Origin: Pedobacter sp.
Lineage (GTDB): Bacteria; Bacteroidota; Bacteroidia; Sphingobacteriales; Sphingobacteriaceae
NCBI GenBank assembly: GCA_014378705.1
Contig: JACMND010000120.1
Span: 1-32,526, forward strand
DNA length: 32,526 bases
Direction of reading: 5' to 3'
Within the stretch, counting starts at the first letter, position 1. Each line of letters starts with the position of its first letter. The notes beneath the pieces were generated by a model. That model did no database searches. It was given only the letters and a program-made list of their open reading frames with translations, and had not been told where the DNA came from. A program made the translations under genes and the position numbers. Positions 1 through 7,723 of this stretch are shown piece by piece.

Positions 1-549
1 TACTGCAATTAACATGTGGATAGTAACAACCCATGCCAACAAATTTGTACTAACAACAATAGATCCCAGCCAACCTTGAAATCCTACTAAAAACAAATTG
101 AACAGGCTTAAAAGAAATATTTTTTTTCTTGAACGGATGTACGTTAACGAAGCTATTAGACAAGCAATAAGTAAAAGACCATAGACAGCGCCAACAAGCC
201 TGTTAGCATATTCGATCCAGGTTTTAGCTGCATTAAATTCTTCGGGTTCTAAAATGCTGACGTCGTCTCTTATTTCGTTAGCAAACAATTTAAAACCTAA
301 GGCATCCAGTATATTGGCAAACTTTTGATTTTTTGTTATCCTCCCTTGCACATACTGCTCTTTGTAATTGGCCGGCAATTGCGCTACATTCGTTGGTGGA
401 ATATACTGGTTAAAACATTTAGGCCAATCAGGACATCCCATCCCTGAGCCGGAACTTCTAACAATTCCTCCTGCAAGAATTAAAGTAAAAAGAGTAATTA
501 TAGATATTAGATTAATCTTAAGAAATTTCTTTTCGCTTGCGGGAAACAT
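1..549 (-). CDS. ctaA: Heme A synthase CtaA/Cox15, N-terminal part (cut by window edge)
   Basis: Reading the minus strand from ATG 549-547 gives 183 open codons running off the left edge. The protein is the N-terminal half of a CtaA/Cox15 heme A synthase, a membrane enzyme that oxidises the C8 methyl of heme O to give heme A for aa3 oxidases. Visible features are a first membrane helix (about 12-30), the Arg-Ser-Ser-Gly-Ser-Gly-Met motif at 31-37, two Cys (39, 45) in the first external loop, a second helix starting with Glu113-Tyr-Ala-Asn116-Arg117, and His178 near the cut end. Canonical CtaA has His where Asn116 stands (E-x-x-H-R); the Asn form is, as I recall, common in Bacteroidota. An in-frame TGA upstream makes this ATG the first usable start. 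It lies 73 nt after coxA, which fits its role in oxidase biogenesis. Confidence 0.88.
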   Translation of the reverse strand, partial: MFPASEKKFLKINLISIITLFTLILAGGIVRSSGSGMGCPDWPKCFNQYIPPTNVAQLPANYKEQYVQGRITKNQKFANILDALGFKLFANEIRDDVSILEPEEFNAAKTWIEYANRLVGAVYGLLLIACLIASLTYIRSRKKIFLLSLFNLFLVGFQGWLGSIVVSTNLLAWVVTIHMLIAV

Positions 550-612
550 TTTAAATTTAATTCCTAATCTTCCTGATTTTATGCCTTTTCAATCAATGCC
601 CAATTGAAGGTT

Positions 613-637
613 ACACAAGAGCTTAAACCTCTTGTGT
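613..637. other. Perfect 9-bp hairpin over the coxA stop codon
   Basis: Bases 613-621 (ACACAAGAG) and 629-637 (CTCTTGTGT) are perfect reverse complements with a 7-nt loop that contains the coxA TAA. On the transcribed minus strand the stem is followed by AACCTTC, not a U-run, so it does not look like a classic intrinsic terminator. It could be an RNA processing or stability element that lowers ctaA expression relative to coxA. The inverted repeat is directly visible; its role is inference. Confidence 0.6.
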
Positions 638-2518
638 GGCCTTAACTTCTGGGCGATTATTTTTAACCCAGGTTTCCTGAATTTTTTCTGCTTCCGGATT
701 TCCTTCGAAATCATGGGGAAGGTTTGAACTCATCGTTTCTGAGAAAGGAGTTGTCTGCGGAATAAAATCTTCATCATGACCTGGTTTGCTATAATCATAA
801 GGCCAACGATAAACCGTAGGTATTTCACCAGGCCAGTTACCATGAATTCCTTTTACAGGAGTGGTCCACTCCATTGTATTTGATTGCCATGGGTTTTGAG
901 AAGCTTTTTTTCCATAAAAAATTGAATAGAAAAAATTCCAAAGGAAAGCTACTTGAGCCAAGGCAGACATAATAGCAGCCCAGGTTATAAATATATTTAC
1001 GGTTAGCCATTCTTTCATGAATTCAAATTCTGTGAAAGCATAATAACGACGCGGGACTCCATCTAATCCCATAAAGTGCATGGGAAAGAAAACCAGGTAG
1101 GCACCAACGAATGTAAACCAGAAGTGAATATATCCTAATTTCTCGTCCATTAAACGCCCAAACATTTTAGGAAACCAATGATACACACCGCAGAGCATTC
1201 CAAAAATAGCGGCGGATCCCATAACCAAGTGGAAGTGGGCAACCACAAAATAGGTATCATGCAAATTTATGTCTAAAGCTGCATTTCCCAGGAATATTCC
1301 TGTTAAGCCTCCTGAAATAAAAAACGAAACCAAACCGATCGCAAAAAGCATAGCTGGTGTAAAACGAATGTTGCCACGCCACAATGTTGCCAGGTAATTA
1401 AAAGTTTTAACAGCTGATGGTACAGCGATGATAAGCGTAGTGATCATAAACACCCCACCCAAAAAAGGATTCATCCCAGTAACGAACATGTGGTGGCCCC
1501 ATACTACAAAAGAAAGAACGGTGATTCCGATTAAAGAATAAACCATTGCATGATAACCAAAAATGGGCTTACGAGAGTTCGTAGCAATCACTTCGGAGGT
1601 GATACCCAAAGCGGGCATTAATACAATATAAACTTCCGGGTGACCCAAGAACCAAAAAAGGTGCTGCCACAATATCGGACTTCCTCCCTGATTTGGCAAT
1701 ACCTGACCTGCAATAACGATGTCCGAGAGGTAAAAACTGGTTCCAAAACTACGATCGAATATCAATAGTACAACGGCTGAAACTAAAACCGGGAAAGACA
1801 AAACTCCAACAATAGCCGTTAAGAAAAAAGCCCATATTGTTAAAGGCATTTTCCACATGTCCATTCCCTTTGTACGCATGTTTAAAACAGTGCTGATGTA
1901 GTTCAAAGCACCAATTAAGGAGGACGCCACAAAAATAGTCATACTGACGAGCCATAAAGTCATTCCGATCCCTGAACCGGGGATAGCTTTGGGCAAGGCG
2001 GATAATGGTGGATAAACTGTCCATCCTGCACTTGCCGGACCTGTTACAGTAAAAAAGGAGGCCATCATAACCATACATGCTGTAAAGAAGAACCAGTATG
2101 ATAACATGTTAAGAAATGGCGAGGCCATATCTCTTGCTCCTAGTTGTAAAGGAATTAGCAGGTTACTAAAAGTACCGCTCAATCCGGCCGTAAGAACAAA
2201 AAACACCATCATGGTACCATGAATGGTAACTAATGCCAAGTAAAATTCAGGTTTAATTCTACCCCCTTCAGCCCATTTTCCTAGAAATGTTTCCAATAAA
2301 GGAAAACTTTTATCAGGCCAGCCCAACTGCAACCGAAATAAAACAGATAACATCATCGCTATCACCGCCATGATAATCCCGGTAATCAGGAATTGCTTGG
2401 CGATCATTTTATGATCCTGGCTAAAAATGTATTTCGTTATAAAAGATTCTTTATGATGACCATGACCCTGATCGTGGGTATGTAATACGGCTGTGTTCTG
2501 TAAAGTTGTGCTTGCCAT
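623..2518 (-). CDS. coxA: Cytochrome c oxidase subunit I (aa3 type)
   Basis: This 631-aa heme-copper oxidase catalytic subunit reduces O2 to water and pumps protons in the cytoplasmic membrane. Ligands are all visible: low-spin heme a His100 and His430, heme a3 His428, and CuB His293, His342 and His343, with Tyr297 placed for the His-Tyr cross-link. Proton-path residues of the A1 type are present: Asp130 and Asn137 (D channel), Glu295 in the Gly-His-Pro-Glu-Val-Tyr motif, and Lys371 (K channel). His420-Asp421 form the usual subunit I side of the Mg site. About 12 membrane helices are apparent. The His-rich N-terminus (residues 13-22) is an extension before the first helix. The ATG lies 3 nt after the coxB stop, so the two are co-transcribed. 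No subunit III or IV gene is visible; they may lie beyond the left edge. Confidence 0.97.
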   Translation of the reverse strand: MASTTLQNTAVLHTHDQGHGHHKESFITKYIFSQDHKMIAKQFLITGIIMAVIAMMLSVLFRLQLGWPDKSFPLLETFLGKWAEGGRIKPEFYLALVTIHGTMMVFFVLTAGLSGTFSNLLIPLQLGARDMASPFLNMLSYWFFFTACMVMMASFFTVTGPASAGWTVYPPLSALPKAIPGSGIGMTLWLVSMTIFVASSLIGALNYISTVLNMRTKGMDMWKMPLTIWAFFLTAIVGVLSFPVLVSAVVLLIFDRSFGTSFYLSDIVIAGQVLPNQGGSPILWQHLFWFLGHPEVYIVLMPALGITSEVIATNSRKPIFGYHAMVYSLIGITVLSFVVWGHHMFVTGMNPFLGGVFMITTLIIAVPSAVKTFNYLATLWRGNIRFTPAMLFAIGLVSFFISGGLTGIFLGNAALDINLHDTYFVVAHFHLVMGSAAIFGMLCGVYHWFPKMFGRLMDEKLGYIHFWFTFVGAYLVFFPMHFMGLDGVPRRYYAFTEFEFMKEWLTVNIFITWAAIMSALAQVAFLWNFFYSIFYGKKASQNPWQSNTMEWTTPVKGIHGNWPGEIPTVYRWPYDYSKPGHDEDFIPQTTPFSETMSSNLPHDFEGNPEAEKIQETWVKNNRPEVKATQEV

Positions 2519-2521
2519 AAT

Positions 2522-3829
2522 TTAATTTCTAGTATTTGTATTTAAAGCCATTTTATTTTTAATAGCGCCTTCTTTCTCTGCTGCCATTTGCAATTCCTTT
2601 TTAACATCATCGTTATACATTAAAGCTTGCTTAGCTAACCATGCAACATACTCAGCGTCACTTACTACTGTTATTTTGTTTTGCATGTTGTAATGGCCTG
2701 CACCGCAAATTTTTGCACAAAGGAGTATAAAATCAAACTTGGGATCGTTGCGTTTCACACGCATTTCGGCAGTTGTGTATTTTGGGGTAAACTGGAAAAA
2801 CGTAGGCATCCCGGGAACGGCGTTCATCTGAACCCTAAATTCAGGAATGTAAAAACTATGAAGTACATCTTTAGAACCGATCATAACCCTTACCGCCCTG
2901 TTAACAGGAATTACAATTTCACCAGCCAGTTTATCATCCCAACTGTTTCTATCTTTAAAATCAATGCCTAAACTATTAATTGGCGTAATAAGCTTATAGT
3001 TGCTAATGCCCACTTTATTATCGGTGCCTGAATAACGAATGTTCCATTTAAACTGTTCGCCTCTTGCTTCAATTAAAACAGCGCTCTTTTGTTCTGCTTC
3101 CGGTGGGTTTGTGATACTTCTCCAGGTAAAAAATCCCAGTAAAACCAATACGGTTAAAACAATTGCAGGGGCAATAGTCCAGATGCGCTCGATTGAATTA
3201 TTGTGCGGATAAAAATAAGCCTTACGTTCAACAGAGCCTCTGTACTTAAAAGAAAATCCAAATAGGATGATATGGGTTAAAATGAAAACAATAGTTGTAA
3301 TTATTGTTGTGATGTAAAACATGAGATCGATGCGTTCTCCATGTACTGACGAAGATTCGGTTATGCTCATTTTCCCCTGAACATCATATGACCAATAAAC
3401 TCCGTAAAGGCCCGCAACAAGAGCGATGGCAAACATGACTCCCTGAACTTTTCGGTAGTCAAAAGCTATTTTTTTACCTTGCATCTCTCTACTAACTTCA
3501 TAAACTTTTAACGTTTTACCTATGATCGCCAGAAAAACGCAGAACATGAAGAAAAGAAGAACGTAAAATATTGCAGATTTGTAAGTATCGCTATGATCAA
3601 CCGTTGGCGCAACAACTACGTAAGCATTTTTTGTGGTATCAACCGCCGTACTGATCAACGTTTTTTCCTGTACAACTGCGGTCGCAACTACAGCTATACT
3701 GTCAGCTTTAGCGGGTCTGGCGGTAGAATCAGTAGTTTGGGCAGTTGCAGGTAAAATGTGTCCTGAAAGAATACTAACTATTATAAGGACAAACCACAGT
3801 TTAAAATTAATTTTTTTAGTCAAACCCAT
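2522..3829 (-). CDS. coxB: Cytochrome c oxidase subunit II, CuA-bearing
   Basis: Subunit II accepts electrons at the binuclear CuA centre and passes them to heme a. Starting at ATG 3829 gives 435 aa with an export-signal-like N-terminus; a longer reading to 3892 is possible but would overlap actF, and the signal sequence follows ATG 3829 directly. There are about four further hydrophobic segments, more than the usual two. The CuA ligands are visible: His324, then Cys371, Cys375, His379 and Met382. The conserved aromatic entry motif (Gly-Glu-Gln-Phe-Lys-Trp) is present. Lys373 sits between the two Cys, where many homologues carry the Glu that helps bind Mg. There is no CxxCH near the C-terminus, so this is an aa3-type and not a cytochrome-c-fused caa3-type subunit. 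Confidence 0.95.
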   Translation of the reverse strand: MGLTKKINFKLWFVLIIVSILSGHILPATAQTTDSTARPAKADSIAVVATAVVQEKTLISTAVDTTKNAYVVVAPTVDHSDTYKSAIFYVLLFFMFCVFLAIIGKTLKVYEVSREMQGKKIAFDYRKVQGVMFAIALVAGLYGVYWSYDVQGKMSITESSSVHGERIDLMFYITTIITTIVFILTHIILFGFSFKYRGSVERKAYFYPHNNSIERIWTIAPAIVLTVLVLLGFFTWRSITNPPEAEQKSAVLIEARGEQFKWNIRYSGTDNKVGISNYKLITPINSLGIDFKDRNSWDDKLAGEIVIPVNRAVRVMIGSKDVLHSFYIPEFRVQMNAVPGMPTFFQFTPKYTTAEMRVKRNDPKFDFILLCAKICGAGHYNMQNKITVVSDAEYVAWLAKQALMYNDDVKKELQMAAEKEGAIKNKMALNTNTRN

Positions 3830-3863
3830 TTTATTATAATAATCTATCTTAATTATTTCACAG

Positions 3864-5084
3864 TTAAATCTGGTGATGTAAACTTTCATCAAGAAAAGGA
3901 TGATGTACCGGAACCAGAGATCTTTTGCTTAAAGAATTTAACATTACAAATGTAAATACTCCTACAAAACCAATTGTAATACCAATTTCAATTAATCCAA
4001 ATCCGCGATTTTCAGCGACTGTACCTGGCATAATCATCATATAGTAGTCAAGCCAATGGCCAACCAGTAACATTATACAAACGAACATGAGTGTATTCAT
4101 TTGTCGTTTGGAGTCTCTGGTCATTAAAATAAGTATCGGAGCAACAAAATTTATCGCAATATTGACCCAAAACCATGGTAAATACTCCGGTTCAAAGCGT
4201 TTGTAGAAGTAAACCGTTTCTTCCGGAATATTTGCATACCAGATTAATATAAACTGTGCAAACCATACATATGTCCAGAATATAGAAAATGCAAATATGA
4301 ACTTGCCAAGGTCATGCAGATGGTTTTCATTAATCCAGCTAAGATTTCCAGATTTTTTTAGCAAAATTACCGTTAAAGTAATCGCACATAAGCCAGAAAC
4401 CCACATAGCCGCAAAGTTATACCATCCGAACATTGTTGAAAACCAATGAGCTTCTAAAGACATGATTACATCAAAAGACCAGATTGGGGTTGTGAAACCA
4501 AAAACAATCAGAAATATAACAGACCATTTAATACTCTTATTGTAGGATGTTAGTCCACCTTCCATATCCTCATTTTCTGAATACCGGGTTAACATCAAAG
4601 CGAAAATACTGTAACTGGCCAGAAAAATAACCAACCGGGTTAGGAAAAAGGGAATATTTAAGTATCCTGATTTGCCTGCTATCAGGGCATCGTAATTTTG
4701 ACTGTTCGGATCTGTTAATCCTTCTTCTGTCCAGTGATGGTATAAATTATGCGTTAATAAACCTGCGGTACAAACAATAATTAATGTAATGGCAGCTATT
4801 GGTAATACTCTTGCGAATGCTTGCGGAATACGTAGCAAACCGGCGGACCAACCTGCCTGAGCAACGAATTGTAAGGCTAGAAAAAATGCACCGGCAGCAC
4901 AAACACTTGTAAAGTAGTAAGCCATTAAAAGCAAATTGGCGAAAGTCCGTTCAGCATGATCCGTAAAAAAGCCGAATAAAATAGCCAGGATCCCAATTAC
5001 GATAGCAATTAAACTCCAGGTTTTTGGTTTACCCGTAAAGGCAAATTGTTCAGTAAAATTATGGTTGTGGTTTTGATTTCCCAT
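3864..5084 (-). CDS. actF: Alternative complex III subunit ActF (NrfD/PsrC-like membrane subunit)
   Basis: With the ATG at 5084 this is a 406-aa integral membrane protein with about ten hydrophobic helices, related to ActC and the NrfD/PsrC family. In the alternative complex III it packs beside ActC. It contains the characteristic stretch Trp-Ser-Phe-Asp-Val-Ile-Met-Ser-Leu-Glu followed by His-Trp-Phe-Ser. The open frame extends to 5147, but that would overlap actE; ATG 5084 leaves a 17-nt gap and places the His/Asn-rich N-terminus directly before the first helix. It is the last act gene, 34 nt before coxB, consistent with a complex III-oxidase partnership. Confidence 0.93.
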   Translation of the reverse strand: MGNQNHNHNFTEQFAFTGKPKTWSLIAIVIGILAILFGFFTDHAERTFANLLLMAYYFTSVCAAGAFFLALQFVAQAGWSAGLLRIPQAFARVLPIAAITLIIVCTAGLLTHNLYHHWTEEGLTDPNSQNYDALIAGKSGYLNIPFFLTRLVIFLASYSIFALMLTRYSENEDMEGGLTSYNKSIKWSVIFLIVFGFTTPIWSFDVIMSLEAHWFSTMFGWYNFAAMWVSGLCAITLTVILLKKSGNLSWINENHLHDLGKFIFAFSIFWTYVWFAQFILIWYANIPEETVYFYKRFEPEYLPWFWVNIAINFVAPILILMTRDSKRQMNTLMFVCIMLLVGHWLDYYMMIMPGTVAENRGFGLIEIGITIGFVGVFTFVMLNSLSKRSLVPVHHPFLDESLHHQI

Positions 5085-5101
5085 CTGGATTTTGCAATTG
5101 A

Positions 5102-5686
5102 CTACTTTAATTTCTGTAATTCGTGAACGTACATAACAATTTTCCAACGTTCTTCTGGAGTAATCTGATATTTATGAGCTCCCATTAAGTTTACGCCGTA
5201 AGTGATGGTATGGAAAATTTTTCCATCAGTAAGATCACTCATATTACCCCCTCTGGAAGATTTTCCGGTACCATATGCCGGCGGTGCTGGAAATTTTTCC
5301 AATTTTACGATAGAGCCATCGCCTCTACCCTCATAACCATGGCAATGGGAGCACATGTTTACATACAAGGTTTTTCCTTCCTGAAGAGTTGCAATAGTTA
5401 GGGGTAGCGGATTTTTTAAACCCTCACTTGCTTCCAGGTATCCTTCCGGAGTATTTGGATACTCATCAACCCTGTCAAAACCTACAGGTGTTGTGTTAGG
5501 AGGAGGAACCTGAGCTGTCTGACCATTTTTAAAATTCTTATTCGGTTGATCTGGATTAAAAGCTTTTGCCTCATACATATTTGGTGCATACTCCCACCCT
5601 GGGCTACGTTTATCACCACATGAAGAAACAACAAGTATGGTGATGCCTATAAAAAGAATGAAATAAAGTAACCGCAACTTATTCAT
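5102..5686 (-). CDS. actE: Alternative complex III subunit ActE, monoheme c lipoprotein
   Basis: A 194-aa protein with a lipoprotein signal: a hydrophobic helix (about 6-20) followed by Val-Val-Ser-Ser-Cys23, so Cys23 is probably lipidated and the protein anchored on the periplasmic side. A single heme c site Cys-Ser-His-Cys-His lies at 112-116, with Met168 a plausible sixth ligand, giving a class I cytochrome c fold in the C-terminal half. ActE relays electrons in the alternative complex III, towards the oxidase. The start overlaps the actD stop by 8 nt, which suggests translational coupling. Confidence 0.93.
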   Translation of the reverse strand: MNKLRLLYFILFIGITILVVSSCGDKRSPGWEYAPNMYEAKAFNPDQPNKNFKNGQTAQVPPPNTTPVGFDRVDEYPNTPEGYLEASEGLKNPLPLTIATLQEGKTLYVNMCSHCHGYEGRGDGSIVKLEKFPAPPAYGTGKSSRGGNMSDLTDGKIFHTITYGVNLMGAHKYQITPEERWKIVMYVHELQKLK

Positions 5687-6215
5687 AACTTAAAAATTTC
5701 CTTTCATTGTGCTTTATTTCAATAGCACCTGCTTCTTTTAAAATGTTATCTATTTTATCCGGATATGGATTTGCTTCTGCATCTATTGCCACAACGAAGC
5801 GATCATTTGTCGCCCGTAGATCCATAACCCTTGGAGCACGTCCTGGGAATAGATGGTTAACAAAAAAGTAGGTTCCCACCATTCCAAATGCACATAATAA
5901 AACGGTTACTTCAAACATAACGGGAATAAAGTCCGGGAAAGCGAATGCGGGTTTACCGCCAATATTCATCGGCCAGTCTTGTACAAGCATGTAATACATC
6001 ATAGAAAAAGCTAAGACAGTTCCAAGTGCACCAAAGCAAAAAGCGACGATAGGCAATCTTGATCGTTTAATTCCTAGTTTATCTTCTATTCCGTGAATGG
6101 GCATGGGAGTAAAAACATCATATATGCTTACGTTCCCTTCCTGAAGTTTATCAATTCCGTGCATCAGATCATCCGGATCAGCAAAATGACCTAATATATA
6201 TTTAATATCACTCAT
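5679..6215 (-). CDS. actD: Alternative complex III subunit ActD (DUF3341)
   Basis: A 178-aa protein with a soluble N-terminal part (1-52), two membrane helices (about 54-77 and 96-119) and a soluble C-terminal part. This matches ActD (DUF3341), a cofactor-free structural subunit of the alternative complex III. The N-terminus begins with the typical Ile-Leu-Gly-His-Phe-Ala-Asp-Pro pattern. It sits 2 nt after actC and overlaps actE by 8 nt. Identification rests on length, topology and position in a complete act operon. Confidence 0.93.
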   Translation of the reverse strand: MSDIKYILGHFADPDDLMHGIDKLQEGNVSIYDVFTPMPIHGIEDKLGIKRSRLPIVAFCFGALGTVLAFSMMYYMLVQDWPMNIGGKPAFAFPDFIPVMFEVTVLLCAFGMVGTYFFVNHLFPGRAPRVMDLRATNDRFVVAIDAEANPYPDKIDNILKEAGAIEIKHNERKFLSYE

Positions 6216-6217
6216 GA

Positions 6218-7690
6218 TTAAAGTTTTGCATATTCGTTTTCTTGTACATGATCGTACTTATTAAGCGATTCTTTATAAAACTCAGCCTGTTCTTTATTGA
6301 CAGCGTTCTCTTTTATCAGCTTTTGTTTTGCCTGGTCACTTGAGCTTTTCAGCAATAGTTTTACTTCAGCCATCGCAATTGCAGGAAGCACCCTCAGAAA
6401 CAATAAAAATAATGTGAAGAATACTCCAATGGAACCGATAAATATACATACGTCAATTACGCTTGGATAAAACATTACCCAGCTCGAAGGAAGGTAATCT
6501 CTATGTAAAGAAGTAACGATAATCACAAAACGTTCAAACCACATACCGATGTTCACCACAATGGATAGAATCCAGGAGAGGGCTACACTCGTCCGAATCT
6601 TTTTAAACCAGAACAATTGTGGAGATATAACATTACAGGTCATCATCGTCCAGTAAGCCCACCAATAGGGTCCGCTTACGCGATTTAAAAAAGCATATTG
6701 CTCATATTCTGCACCAGAATACCAGGCAATAAAGAGTTCTGTTAAATAAGCAACTCCAACTATTGAACCAGTTAAGATGATGATCTTATTCATGGATTCA
6801 ATGTGGAACATGGTAATGTAATTCTCAAAGTTCATCACCTTACGGGTGATTAATAACAAGGTTTGCACCATGGCGAAACCTGAAAAAATGGCTCCGGCAA
6901 CAAAATAAGGAGGAAATATCGTTGTATGCCATCCTGGAACTACCGAGGTTGCAAAGTCCATGGATACAATCGTATGTACAGAAAGTACCAGCGGTGTAGA
7001 AATACCTGCTAATACAAGGCTGACTATTTCAAAACGCTGCCATGTTTTTACAGATCCGTTCCAACCAAAAGATAAAACAGAATAAATACGACGTCTTAAA
7101 CCGGTTGCACGATCACGGATAGTAGCAATATCCGGCAATAAACCGGTATACCAGAAAACTAAAGAGACTGAGAAATATGTTGAGATCGCGAAAACATCCC
7201 ATACCAATGGAGAATTAAAGTTTACCCACAATGAACCAAATTGGTTTGGCAGAGGCAACGCCCAGTAGGCCAGCCATGGACGACCCATGTGGGCTACAAT
7301 ATAAGTGGCCGCACAAATTACCGCAAAGATAGTCATCGCTTCTGCGGATCGGTTTATGGAATTTCTCCAGTTTTGTCTGAAAAGCAGTAATACTGCGGAA
7401 ATTAATGTTCCGGCATGGCCTATACCTACCCACCAAACAAAGCCGGTAATATCCCAGGCCCACCCAACCGTTTTGTTTAAACCCCAGGTTCCAATACCAA
7501 ACCAGAAGGTATAACTAACGGACACAAGCCATAACAAAGCGCCAAGAGCGGCGATAGTAAAACCTATCCACCAGGCTTTATTTGGTTTATTTTCTACAGG
7601 AACCAGAATATCTTCGGTCACCTTCGCGTACGTAATGTTACGCCCGGTAACTAATGGTTCTCTAAGTATAGATTCGTGATGAGATGACAT
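6218..7690 (-). CDS. actC: Alternative complex III subunit ActC (NrfD-like, quinol side)
   Basis: A 490-aa polytopic NrfD-family membrane protein with about ten hydrophobic helices. ActC forms the main menaquinol oxidation site of the alternative complex III, next to the iron-sulfur subunit ActB. Typical conserved stretches are visible: Trp-Trp-Val-Gly-Ile-Gly-His-Ala-Gly-Thr in an early helix, Ala-His-Met-Gly-Arg-Pro-Trp, and Val-Ser-Met-Asp-Phe-Ala with nearby His residues. The last about 55 residues are charged and probably cytoplasmic. The ATG at 7690 lies 33 nt after actB and the stop is 2 nt before actD. Confidence 0.96.
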   Translation of the reverse strand: MSSHHESILREPLVTGRNITYAKVTEDILVPVENKPNKAWWIGFTIAALGALLWLVSVSYTFWFGIGTWGLNKTVGWAWDITGFVWWVGIGHAGTLISAVLLLFRQNWRNSINRSAEAMTIFAVICAATYIVAHMGRPWLAYWALPLPNQFGSLWVNFNSPLVWDVFAISTYFSVSLVFWYTGLLPDIATIRDRATGLRRRIYSVLSFGWNGSVKTWQRFEIVSLVLAGISTPLVLSVHTIVSMDFATSVVPGWHTTIFPPYFVAGAIFSGFAMVQTLLLITRKVMNFENYITMFHIESMNKIIILTGSIVGVAYLTELFIAWYSGAEYEQYAFLNRVSGPYWWAYWTMMTCNVISPQLFWFKKIRTSVALSWILSIVVNIGMWFERFVIIVTSLHRDYLPSSWVMFYPSVIDVCIFIGSIGVFFTLFLLFLRVLPAIAMAEVKLLLKSSSDQAKQKLIKENAVNKEQAEFYKESLNKYDHVQENEYAKL

Positions 7691-7723
7691 ATTCTTATAA
7701 ATTTCTACCCGTTATAATATTAT

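Noticed and set aside
368-607. Plus-strand 79-codon open frame
   Set aside because: It is antisense to the clear ctaA coding sequence and has no recognisable features.
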